Part shown: one piece after another, positions 1 to 6,087 of the stretch | Layout: each line of letters starts with the position of its first letter | Position numbering within the stretch: the first letter of the stretch is position 1 | NCBI GenBank assembly: GCA_023422555.1 | Contig: JAFAGQ010000357.1 | Location: 1 to 7,167, forward strand | From: Pseudomonadota bacterium | GTDB lineage: Bacteria; Pseudomonadota; Gammaproteobacteria; Burkholderiales; Burkholderiaceae_B | DNA: 7,167 nucleotides | Direction of reading: 5' to 3' | Made by a program: the position numbers and the translations under genes | The notes under the pieces: generated by a model | The model's input: only the letters and a program-made list of their open reading frames with translations | Told to the model about the DNA's origin: nothing | Databases searched by the model: none

Positions 1-312
1 CCGCAGCAGATGCAAGCCGATCAGACCGCGGTAGGCCTCTTCAATCGCCATACAGGCCGGCCCATAGGGCGCCGCCGCATACCGGGCCTGGACATCAGTG
101 ATGGCGCCGTCCCGGGTGACAAGCAGAACAATGGTCATATCGTGAACAGGATCCCCTGCCCGATGTATACCGCTGCGCTTTGTCGGAAAATCATATGCCT
201 TGACGTCGACCAGATTCGCTTCCAGCTCCCACAGGCCATCCTCCCGAAGAAAGGAATTCATGGTAATGCTGCGGGTGTGTATAGGCTTGCGAGCCGAGGA
301 ACCCAGGGACAT
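1..312 (-). CDS. DUF2889 family protein, N-terminal part (runs off left edge)
   Basis: This reading frame is open from an ATG at 312 to the window edge and gives the first 104 residues. The sequence matches the N-terminal half of the DUF2889 family as I know it: a conserved start (HTRSI at 12-16), FLREDGLWELEA (21-32), a D-K-Y/F strand region (VDVKAYDF), AGDPVHDM (52-59) and APYGPAC (81-87). The family is a cytoplasmic proteobacterial protein of unknown biochemical function, so none is assigned. No signal peptide or membrane segment is visible. The start at 312 is preferred over the ATG at 261 because the conserved motif begins upstream of 261. No good Shine-Dalgarno sequence precedes either ATG. 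In related genomes this gene is, as I recall, usually next to recX and sucCD; here more than 5 kb separates it from recX. The family call is confident and the exact start less so. Confidence 0.82.
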   Translation of the reverse strand, partial: MSLGSSARKPIHTRSITMNSFLREDGLWELEANLVDVKAYDFPTKRSGIHRAGDPVHDMTIVLLVTRDGAITDVQARYAAAPYGPACMAIEEAYRGLIGLHLLR

Positions 313-351
313 GTCCGAATGATTGGCTGATTGAATTGATCGGTAAACCAA

Positions 352-362
352 TAAAGTATAGC
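352..362 (-). promoter_or_regulatory. Candidate sigma-S-like -10 element for the DUF2889 gene
   Basis: Read on the minus strand the site is GCTATACTTTA, which fits the sigma-S extended -10 pattern KCTAYRCTTAA at ten of eleven positions. The core TATACT also fits five of six bases of the sigma-70 -10 box. No reasonable -35 hexamer lies 16-18 bp upstream, which sigma-S promoters tolerate. It lies 40 bp before the ATG at 312, so the leader would be about 35 nt. This is inferred from sequence only. Confidence 0.42.
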
Positions 363-469
363 GTACTCGCCCCGGCCCTCGCCGCAGAAATCTGATAATC
401 CGTGAAATTTGCTGCATGGCAAAAAACGGCCGGACAAGCCCGCAATTTGAAGACTTCCCTCTTTCAGAC

Positions 470-509
470 AAAAAAAACCACAGGGCTCCGGAAACCGGGG
501 CACCTGTGG
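470..509 (-). terminator. Rho-independent terminator of metE
   Basis: On the minus strand a long GC-rich hairpin ends in eight U residues (the A-run 470-477). The outer stem pairs 478-484 with 503-509, seven perfect pairs. The inner stem pairs 485-491 with 495-501 around an AAA loop, with one A-C mismatch. A single bulged base at 502 separates them. The hairpin starts 23 bp after the metE stop codon, so it would end the metE transcript before the DUF2889 gene. The U-tract exists in this orientation only. Confidence 0.92.
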
Positions 510-532
510 CAAAGGTTGGTAAACGTAATCGA

Positions 533-2827
533 TCAGAAAGCAGCGCGCAATGCGTTCGCAGCCTGCACCATTTCAACCAGTGCGCTGCGGGTTTCAGGCC
601 ACTGGCGGGTCTTCAGGCCGCAGTCCGGATTAACCCACAGCTGCTTGGGATCGAGCCTGCTGGCTGCTTTTTTCATCAGCTGAATCATCCATTCGCGATC
701 AGGCACATTGGGCGAGTGGATGTCGTAAACGCCTGGTCCGATATCGTTTGGATAGTTGAAGCGTTCAAAGGCTTCCAGCAGCTCCATGTTCGAGCGGGAA
801 GTTTCAATGGTGATCACGTCCGCATCCATGGCAGCGATGGACTCAATAATGTCATTGAACTCGGAATAGCACATATGGGTGTGGATCTGCGTGGTGTCTT
901 CAACCCCGGAGGTGCTGACGCGGAAGCAATCCACTGCCCAGTCCAGATAGGTCTGCCAGTCTGCACGACGCAGAGGAAGTCCTTCACGGAATGCCGGTTC
1001 GTCAATCTGAATCACACGGATGCCGGCTTTTTCCAGATCCACCACTTCGTCACGCAAGGCCAGTGCCAGTTGCAGGCAGGTTGCCTGACGTGGCTGGTCA
1101 TCGCGCACGAACGACCATTGCAGGACAGTGACCGGTCCGGTCAGCATTCCCTTCATTGGCTTGTCTGTCAGGGACTGCGCAAAGGCAGTCCACTCGACTG
1201 TCATTGGAATCAGGCGTGCAACGTCACCATAGATGATTGGCGGTTTGACGCAGCGTGAGCCATAACTCTGTACCCAGCCATTTTGCGTAAAGGCGAAACC
1301 AGCCAGCAACTCACCAAAATATTCCACCATGTCGTTACGCTCGGGTTCGCCATGAACCAGAACGTCGAGACCGGCCTCTTCCTGGAATTTGACGACTTCG
1401 CGGATTTCATCGCGGATGGCTTCTTCGTATTTGCTGTCGGAAATGGCGCCGGCCTTCCAGTCGCGGCGCAGCTTGCGGATTTCGGGCGTCTGCGGGAAGG
1501 AACCGATAGTTGTGGTGGGAAAATCGGGCAGTCCAAGTGCTTCGCGCTGTTTGACGATACGCTCGGCGAAAGGCGTACGCTGACGGGAAATGCTGGCGGC
1601 TTCCTGTACCCTTGAAGTCACGGCAGGATTGTGAATGCGACGAGACACCTTGCGCTCTGCCAGTGCGGCACGCTGTTTCTCCAGCGCTGCTTTGTCTGCT
1701 TCTGTGGCCGAACCATTGAGAACGGCAGCAAGCAGGCGCAGTTCATCGAGTTTCTGTACCGCGAATGACAGCCAGCTTTTGACCTCTTCATCCAGCTGTG
1801 TCTCTTCGCTCAGATCAACAGGTACATGCAGCAGAGACGATGCCGGTGCAATCCACAAATTCTCGCCCAGCTTCTTGCGAGCCTCTTCCAGCAAGCTGGC
1901 AGCCTGATCCAGGTCAGTACGCCACACGTCCCGGCCGCTGATTACACCGGCAGACAGGACGCGATCAGCAGGCCATGAAGGCAGAACACGAGCAAGCTGC
2001 GCTTTGCCACGTACAAGATCAAAATGCACACCTGCAACAGGCAGACCGACCAGCAGTTCAGTATTGTCTGCCACATCGCCAAAATAGGTTGCCAGCAGAA
2101 TTTTCACGGGCTCTTTCGAGAGTTCTGCGTAAGCCTGCTTATACGCCTGTTGCCATGCAGAAGGCAGATCCAGTACCAGCGCAGCCTCGTCAACCTGAAC
2201 CCACTGGACGCCCAGTTTTGCGAAGCGGGCCAGCACCTCTCGATAGATCGCAACCAGCTTTGGAATCAGAGCCAATTTGGCTTCGTCGTCTGCGCTGGAG
2301 AACGCCGGACCTTTGCTCAGCCACAGGTAAGTCAGAATTCCAGGAATCACAGGTTTGACCTTGTATCCCAGCGCCTGCGCTTCTTCGATCTGATCAAAGA
2401 GACTGGTTCTGGCCAGATAAAAATCCTGGTCAGCTTCCAGTTCCGGAACGATGTAATGGTAATTGGTGTCAAACCATTTGGTCATCTCACAAGCGGCTGC
2501 CGGTTCTCCGGTAGGTGCACGGCCGCGAGCCATTCTGAACAGCGTATCCAGTTCCACCGGTTCGCCTTCAGGCTGGTTGAAACGTGCAGGAACAACACCA
2601 AGTGTTGTGGTCCATTCCAGAATGTGGTCGTACCAGGCAAAATCGCCCACCGTGACAAAGGCATTGCCCGCATCATGCTGAACGGCCCAGTGACGTTGAC
2701 GCAGTGATTTTGCGGTGGCGTCCAGTTCTGCGCGATCTGACTGTGCTGCCCAGTAAGCTTCCAGCGCCTTCTTCAGTTCTCGTTTGACGCCGATACGGGG
2801 AAATCCAAGATTATGTGTTAGTGCCAT
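533..2827 (-). CDS. metE: Cobalamin-independent methionine synthase MetE
   Basis: MetE (EC 2.1.1.14) moves the methyl group from 5-methyltetrahydropteroyl-tri-L-glutamate to L-homocysteine, the last step of methionine synthesis, without vitamin B12. The protein is 764 aa, close to the 753 aa of the E. coli enzyme. It starts with the typical N-terminus (HNLGFPRIG at 5-13) and has both barrel domains, the N-terminal one to about residue 315 and the catalytic one from about 437 (TTTIGSFPQT) to the end. The zinc ligands are intact: His651 and Cys653 in HMCYSEF, Glu675 in ITIETSRS and Cys736 in NPDCG, each offset by 10 from E. coli H641, C643, E665 and C726. The ATG is preceded by a purine-rich AGAGAG (2832-2837) four bases upstream. 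It is divergent from metR, which suggests MetR control, and is followed by its own terminator. Nothing is missing or broken. Confidence 0.98.
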   Translation of the reverse strand: MALTHNLGFPRIGVKRELKKALEAYWAAQSDRAELDATAKSLRQRHWAVQHDAGNAFVTVGDFAWYDHILEWTTTLGVVPARFNQPEGEPVELDTLFRMARGRAPTGEPAAACEMTKWFDTNYHYIVPELEADQDFYLARTSLFDQIEEAQALGYKVKPVIPGILTYLWLSKGPAFSSADDEAKLALIPKLVAIYREVLARFAKLGVQWVQVDEAALVLDLPSAWQQAYKQAYAELSKEPVKILLATYFGDVADNTELLVGLPVAGVHFDLVRGKAQLARVLPSWPADRVLSAGVISGRDVWRTDLDQAASLLEEARKKLGENLWIAPASSLLHVPVDLSEETQLDEEVKSWLSFAVQKLDELRLLAAVLNGSATEADKAALEKQRAALAERKVSRRIHNPAVTSRVQEAASISRQRTPFAERIVKQREALGLPDFPTTTIGSFPQTPEIRKLRRDWKAGAISDSKYEEAIRDEIREVVKFQEEAGLDVLVHGEPERNDMVEYFGELLAGFAFTQNGWVQSYGSRCVKPPIIYGDVARLIPMTVEWTAFAQSLTDKPMKGMLTGPVTVLQWSFVRDDQPRQATCLQLALALRDEVVDLEKAGIRVIQIDEPAFREGLPLRRADWQTYLDWAVDCFRVSTSGVEDTTQIHTHMCYSEFNDIIESIAAMDADVITIETSRSNMELLEAFERFNYPNDIGPGVYDIHSPNVPDREWMIQLMKKAASRLDPKQLWVNPDCGLKTRQWPETRSALVEMVQAANALRAAF

Positions 2828-2854
2828 ATTGCTCTCTGTTAACTCATTAATGCA

Positions 2855-2893
2855 CGCCGGGTAATGCGGAAAGACGACATGCCGGCGATTACC
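2855..2893 (-). other. Alternative inverted repeats in the metE leader
   Basis: In metE-sense RNA, GGTAAT (2893-2888) can pair with ATTACC (2865-2860), and the adjoining CGCCGG (2887-2882) can pair with CCGGCG (2860-2855). The order is a, b, a', b', so the two hairpins compete rather than nest. The element ends 28 bp before the metE ATG, so it would lie in the leader if transcription starts upstream of it. It matches no riboswitch I know. Six-base complementarities in 40 bases can arise by chance, so this is a weak call. Confidence 0.25.
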
Positions 2894-2975
2894 GCAGGTT
2901 TAATTGAAGTAAACAGATTGTGCCTTGACCCCTGCTTGCTTGCGCAATAAATTCATCTTGTTAATATTAGATTTA

Positions 2976-3000
2976 TTCATGAAAGCATCCATCTTCATGA
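2976..3000. promoter_or_regulatory. Candidate MetR operator (TTCATGA repeats)
   Basis: The palindrome TTCATGAA (2976-2983) is followed 18 bp on, start to start, by TTCATGA (2994-3000). A third TTCAT lies at 2952-2956. Together they contain TGAA-N10-TTCA (2980-2997). The half-sites match the enterobacterial MetR motif TGAA-N5-TTCA, but the spacing does not: a canonical N5 site was not found. The location, about 150 bp from metE and 205 bp from metR, suits a LysR-type regulator controlling both genes. Binding is inferred. Confidence 0.4.
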
Positions 3001-3050
3001 TATGTCGGCTTATTTAGCCGCATAATATAGGTATAAGCACCCTGCCTTTG

Positions 3051-3076
3051 TTGCAGCCAGACTCTTTTGCAGCCAG
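3051..3076 (+). repeat. Direct repeat, two copies of TTGCAGCCAG
   Basis: The 10-bp word TTGCAGCCAG occurs exactly at 3051-3060 and again at 3067-3076, with 6 bp between copies. It lies about 130-150 bp before metR. The cause could be a short local duplication or a tandem protein-binding site; the sequence does not decide. Confidence 0.6.
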
Positions 3077-3084
3077 CCTTGTTG

Positions 3085-3122
3085 CCTTCTGCGAAGGAAT
3101 GTCTTCCAACACATAAGTGTTG
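3085..3122 (+). other. Two small perfect hairpins upstream of metR
   Basis: CCTTC (3085-3089) pairs with GAAGG (3093-3097) around TGC, and CAACAC (3107-3112) pairs with GTGTTG (3117-3122) around ATAA. Neither is followed by a T-run on either strand, so they are not intrinsic terminators. They could fold in a metR leader RNA, or the second could be a dyad operator; no function can be assigned. Confidence 0.35.
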
Positions 3123-3204
3123 TACCCGCCTGCGTTCTGATTCCATGCATTACGGAGCATTAACGGGGGTACGCAATCATTACCTATTAGCCACTGACAC
3201 TGAC

Positions 3205-4122
3205 ATGATTGAAGTTAAACATCTTGAGACACTAGTGGCCATACGCCAGGCCGGCAATCTGCAGGACGCAGCCGAACGACTGTCTGTCACGCAATCTGCG
3301 CTGTCACATCAGATTCGCGAACTGGAAAGCAGGCTCAATCTGAACCTGCTCAATCGCCGCACCCGTCCGGCACGATTTACGACCGCCGCGTTGCGACTGC
3401 TGACACTGGCCGACGATATCCTGCCGCGAATCCGCAGCGCCGAGCGGGAAATGCAGAAACTGGCTTCAGGCAGTACGGGCAGACTGTATCTGGCAATCGA
3501 ATGCCATTCCTGTTTTCAATGGCTGATGCCCACTCTGGATGCGTTCCGGCTGCAGTGGCAGGACATCTCACTGGATCTGTCCGCGGCGTTTTCGTTCGCC
3601 CCCATTCCCGCACTGATGCGCGGAGACCTGGACCTGGTCATCACTTCCGACCCGGTTGCTGATGAATCTGTGGAATACGTCCCCCTTTTCAAATACGAAC
3701 TGGTACTTGCTGTTGCATCAGATAATCCACTGGCGCGCAAACGATTCATCAAGCCGGCAGACATGGCAAACCAGGTATTGATTACCTACCCGGTGGAGGA
3801 ACAAAGACTGGATATTTTTACCGCCTTTCTTGACCCTGCCGGTGTTGAGCCTGCTTCCATACGCAAGTCGGAACTGACGCCCATGATTATTCAGCTGGTC
3901 AATAGTAATCGCGGTGTTGCAGCACTACCCAACTGGGCGCTCACCGAATACCAGGCGCAGGATTGGTTGCGAATTGTTCATCTTGGGGAAGCGCCTGGAA
4001 TCTGGCGCACTCTGTACGCTGCCATCAGGGCCGAAGACAGGCAAACGCCCTACGTTCAGGCGTTCATTGATCTGGCAAAGGAAATTTCGTTCAAACATTT
4101 GGCGGGAATTCGTATGGCTTGA
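3205..4122 (+). CDS. metR: LysR-type transcriptional regulator MetR
   Basis: MetR is a DNA-binding activator of methionine genes (metE and others in enterobacteria) that senses homocysteine. The 305-aa product, against 317 in E. coli, has the diagnostic N-terminus MIEVKHLETL, a LysR winged helix-turn-helix with recognition region at about 18-40 (TQSALSHQIRELE), a linker helix to about residue 88, and a periplasmic-binding-like effector domain from about 93 with the MetR signature LAIECHSCFQW (96-106), LDLVITSD (142-149) and GVAALPNW (237-244). The reading frame extends 46 codons further upstream to a TTG at 3067, but homologues begin at the chosen ATG and the extension looks non-coding. No Shine-Dalgarno sequence is visible before this ATG, so translation may be weak. 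It is divergent from metE, its expected target. No terminator is seen before cfa. Confidence 0.95.
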   Translation: MIEVKHLETLVAIRQAGNLQDAAERLSVTQSALSHQIRELESRLNLNLLNRRTRPARFTTAALRLLTLADDILPRIRSAEREMQKLASGSTGRLYLAIECHSCFQWLMPTLDAFRLQWQDISLDLSAAFSFAPIPALMRGDLDLVITSDPVADESVEYVPLFKYELVLAVASDNPLARKRFIKPADMANQVLITYPVEEQRLDIFTAFLDPAGVEPASIRKSELTPMIIQLVNSNRGVAALPNWALTEYQAQDWLRIVHLGEAPGIWRTLYAAIRAEDRQTPYVQAFIDLAKEISFKHLAGIRMA

Positions 4123-4167
4123 TCACAATATGACAGTTGTAAATTTAATACCCGCGTCGATTTTGGC

Positions 4168-4197
4168 TTGCAAAGCAATGCGCCCAAGATATATATT
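4168..4197 (+). promoter_or_regulatory. Candidate cfa promoter
   Basis: The 181-bp gap between metR and cfa is AT-rich. TTGCAA (4168-4173, four of six bases of the -35 consensus) is followed by overlapping -10-like boxes, TATATA (4190-4195, spacer 16) or TATATT (4192-4197, spacer 18, five of six). A start site near 4203 would give a leader of about 100 nt. A second, sigma-S-like GCTATGC lies at 4218-4224; E. coli cfa has one sigma-70 and one sigma-S promoter, so two are plausible here too. Inferred from sequence only. Confidence 0.4.
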
Positions 4198-4303
4198 CCC
4201 CTTAGGGAAAAAATATTGCTATGCGCAAGAACATCAATTTTTTCTATGTTGTAGCGCGTTGCGTTTATTTCTGTGAGTTTCAGTAGATGACAGGAGCAGG
4301 AAA

Positions 4304-5437
4304 ATGGCAGTGGGTAGTCAACAGTCAGCGTCCGTGGAGCACCTTGGAAAACTTGCTGCATTGGCGGGAATAACAATTAACGGAAATGCGCCCTGGGACA
4401 TTCGTCTCATAGACGACAAAGCCGCAGACCGCATACTGGCACAGGGGAGCCTTGGACTTGGCGAAAGCTACATGGACGGGCAATGGGAATGCGATCAGAT
4501 CGACGAACTGATTTCCCGCCTGCTACGCCATCGTATCGATGAAAAAGTAAAAACAGCATCAACCTTATTTCATGTTCTGCGTGCGAAGTTTGTGAATAAC
4601 CAGACCCGCAGCAAGGCGTGGGAAGTGGGTGAAAAGCACTATGACCTGGGCAACGAGTTTTTCCGTGACATGCTTGATGCCCGCATGACTTACACCTGCG
4701 GCTATTGGGATCAGGCAACGACGCTGGACGAAGCCCAGGAAGCAAAACTGGACCTGGTATGCCAGAAACTGGGGCTGAAGCCCGGAATGACGGTACTGGA
4801 TATTGGTTGCGGCTGGGGCAGCTTCATGCGCTTTGCCGCAGAACGCTACGGTGTTGAATGCACCGGCATTACCATCTCCAAGGAACAGGCCGAGTACGGA
4901 CAAAAAATGTGCGAAGGTCTGCCCGTAAAATTCGTACTGCAGGATTATCGCGATTTACAGGGCAAGTATGACCGAATTGTCAGCCTGGGCATGTTTGAGC
5001 ACGTCGGCAGAAAAAACTATCGCACTTATTTTGAAGCCGCACGCCGCAATCTGAAGGACGACGGGCTGTTTTTAATGCATTCCATTGGCGGCGTTTATCG
5101 CGATCACGATCCTGATCCGTGGATCCATAAATATATTTTCCCTAATGGTGAGATCCCCGTCATTGGGCAGGTCGCGGACGCAACCGAAGGCTTGTTCCTG
5201 ATAGAAGATCTACATAATTTCGGCGCAGATTACGATAAGACGCTGATGGCGTGGCATGCGAATTTCGAAAAGCATTGGGAAAAACATGCAGCGCAATATT
5301 CCGACCGTTTCTACCGGATGTGGCGTTACTACCTGCTGATTTGCGCCGGCTCGTTCCGGGCTCGGGCCAACCAGCTATGGCAGTTCGTTCTTTCTCCAGA
5401 GGGTGTGCCAGGCGGGTATCGACGTCCTAAGCTGTGA
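4304..5437 (+). CDS. cfa: Cyclopropane-fatty-acyl-phospholipid synthase
   Basis: This enzyme (EC 2.1.1.79) adds a methylene from S-adenosylmethionine across the cis double bond of unsaturated acyl chains in membrane phospholipids, typically on entry to stationary phase or under acid stress. It acts at the cytoplasmic face of the inner membrane. The 377-aa protein, against 382 in E. coli, is colinear with Cfa: N-terminal domain with GSLGLGESYMDG (48-59), then a SAM-methyltransferase fold with VLDIGCGWG (164-172). The active-site residues known from E. coli are all present with an offset of 7: Cys132 (YTCGYW), Glu232 (GMFEHVG), His259 (LMHS) and Tyr310 (GADY). The start is supported by AGGAG at 4292-4296, seven bases before the ATG. 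It follows metR on the same strand after 181 bp and probably has its own promoter. Its use of SAM is the only biochemical link to metE. Confidence 0.97.
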   Translation: MAVGSQQSASVEHLGKLAALAGITINGNAPWDIRLIDDKAADRILAQGSLGLGESYMDGQWECDQIDELISRLLRHRIDEKVKTASTLFHVLRAKFVNNQTRSKAWEVGEKHYDLGNEFFRDMLDARMTYTCGYWDQATTLDEAQEAKLDLVCQKLGLKPGMTVLDIGCGWGSFMRFAAERYGVECTGITISKEQAEYGQKMCEGLPVKFVLQDYRDLQGKYDRIVSLGMFEHVGRKNYRTYFEAARRNLKDDGLFLMHSIGGVYRDHDPDPWIHKYIFPNGEIPVIGQVADATEGLFLIEDLHNFGADYDKTLMAWHANFEKHWEKHAAQYSDRFYRMWRYYLLICAGSFRARANQLWQFVLSPEGVPGGYRRPKL

Positions 5438-5455
5438 GTCGCGGAGAATAGGAGA

Positions 5456-5490
5456 CGCCCCTGTTTCGGAATAAGGGGCGCTTTACTCTT
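5456..5490 (+). terminator. Terminator after cfa, in the cfa/recX convergent gap
   Basis: CGCCCCT (5456-5462) pairs with AGGGGCG (5474-5480), seven perfect pairs around an 11-base loop, followed on the plus strand by CTTTACTCTT. The T-tract is interrupted, so termination may be only moderate. It starts 19 bp after the cfa stop codon, and its tail overlaps the recX stop at 5483-5485. The minus strand has no clean U-run after the hairpin, so recX termination here is less certain. Confidence 0.6.
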
Positions 5491-5962
5491 CCGTTGGGGA
5501 ACGGACAATTTTGTTGACGACATCGGAAGAAAAGCCACGACTGATCAGGAATCTTGCCTGCTTGGCATATTCCTGGGGCGTGCTGTAGACCTGGCCTTTG
5601 AATTTTTTCTCCCAGACCGCCCTTGCCCGCTCAAGTTCCGTTTCCTGCAGATGACTGACCGATTCCTGGATCTGATCATCGGGCAGTTGATGCTGACGCA
5701 ATTTTGCCGCGATGCGCATGGTACCCCATTTGCTGGACGCGACATTGGTGGTCGCCTGAAGAAAACGACTGTCAGACTGCCAGTTTTCTTTCTTCAGCCG
5801 CTCCATCACCGTGTCCAGTTCCTGAGGACTTTCTGCGTAAGGCGCGAGCTTCTTTCGGAGTTCATATTCTGAATACTCGCGCCTGGACAAATAAGCAATA
5901 CCACGGGACAGCAGACTACGGCCCTGGCCGCGTCTGCCCTGCCCCTGGACGAAATCACTCAT
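5483..5962 (-). CDS. recX: Regulatory protein RecX
   Basis: RecX binds RecA and caps or destabilises RecA-DNA filaments, limiting recombination and SOS activity in the cytoplasm. The 159-aa product has the usual RecX make-up of repeated three-helix modules: a basic, Gly-rich N-terminus, then ISO-type segments such as AYLSRREYSEYELRKKL near residues 23-39, WQSDSRFLQ and IAAKLRQHQLPDD in the middle, and KQARFLISRGFSSDVVNKIV near the end. The ATG at 5962 is preferred by comparison with homologues. A TTG at 5980 would add six residues (MVCESS), and a stop codon lies just before it. Neither start has a clear Shine-Dalgarno sequence. It follows recA on the same strand after 123 bp, the common recA-recX order, and is probably expressed partly by read-through from recA. 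It meets cfa tail to tail with a 45-bp gap. Confidence 0.94.
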   Translation of the reverse strand: MSDFVQGQGRRGQGRSLLSRGIAYLSRREYSEYELRKKLAPYAESPQELDTVMERLKKENWQSDSRFLQATTNVASSKWGTMRIAAKLRQHQLPDDQIQESVSHLQETELERARAVWEKKFKGQVYSTPQEYAKQARFLISRGFSSDVVNKIVRSPTEE

Positions 5963-5995
5963 GGATGACTCGCAGACCAATCATGGATGAATCAT

Positions 5996-6039
5996 GAAGC
6001 TAAAGGTGGGAAGCTAAAGGTGATCATAAAGGTGATCAT
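5996..6039. repeat. Nested short tandem repeats in the recA-recX spacer
   Basis: Two overlapping tandem repeats are visible. A 14-bp unit, GAAGCTAAAGGTGG then GAAGCTAAAGGTGA, occupies 5996-6009 and 6010-6023 with one difference. A perfect 12-bp unit, AAAGGTGATCAT, occupies 6016-6027 and 6028-6039. Both share AAAGGTG, so the tract looks like repeated local slippage duplications. It lies 34 bp before the recX start and could affect how much recX message is made. Confidence 0.8.
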
Positions 6040-6087
6040 CTACAGCGACCCGTCGCAGCGATCATCCACTGCGATCAATAGGCGATC
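6022..6087. other. GATC-rich spacer between recA and recX
   Basis: Five GATC sites begin at 6022, 6034, 6060, 6073 and 6084 within 66 bp, the last touching the recA stop codon. Three are part of GCGATCA (6058, 6071, 6082). A short GCGAC/GTCGC dyad lies at 6045-6056, too short and with no U-run to be a convincing terminator. GATC clustering has a known role where Dam methylase exists; most betaproteobacteria of this type are not known for it. No gene is seen in the spacer. Confidence 0.5.

Larger units (their letters stand above)
2828..3204. promoter_or_regulatory. metE-metR divergent control region
   Basis: The 377-bp gap between the metE and metR start codons has no convincing gene. It is AT-rich in the middle (about 2945-3035) and more GC-rich at its flanks. 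AT-rich -10-like boxes occur on both strands, such as the symmetric TTAATATTA at 2961-2969 and CATAAT at 3021-3026, but none has a good -35 partner at normal spacing, which fits activator-dependent promoters. A small hairpin, CGGCT/AGCCG with a TATTT loop, lies at 3006-3020. In enterobacteria MetR binds this type of divergent region to activate metE and repress its own gene; that role is inferred here from gene order. Sub-elements are listed separately. Confidence 0.7.

Noticed and set aside
427..442. Second terminator-like hairpin upstream of the DUF2889 gene, minus strand
   Set aside because: The CGGCCG region is followed by six T residues on the minus strand, but the stem is only three to four pairs with a bulge. 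The strong hairpin at 470-509 already ends the metE transcript.
416..1258. 280-codon open frame on the plus strand
   Set aside because: It lies antisense over the 3' half of metE, whose product is clearly conserved. The translation resembles no family I recognise and has no ribosome site, so it is a shadow frame.
2024..2707. 227-codon open frame on the plus strand
   Set aside because: Antisense to the metE N-terminal domain, with unrecognisable composition.
3067..3204. 46-codon in-frame N-terminal extension of metR from a TTG
   Set aside because: MetR homologues begin at MIEVKHL, the extension matches nothing I know, and it contains repeats and hairpins typical of non-coding sequence.
2828..3204. 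Cobalamin or SAM riboswitch controlling metE
   Set aside because: Looked for because metE is a known target. No B12-box-like element or SAM-riboswitch core was found; a GCCACTG at 3190-3196 lies on the metR side without the surrounding motif.
4119..4132. FNR-like site TTGAT-N4 at the end of metR
   Set aside because: Only the first half-site fits TTGAT-N4-ATCAA; the second half is poor and it is far from the cfa start.
4196..4209. TTCCC/GGGAA hairpin between metR and cfa as a metR terminator
   Set aside because: Only five base pairs, and followed on the plus strand by an A-run rather than a T-run.
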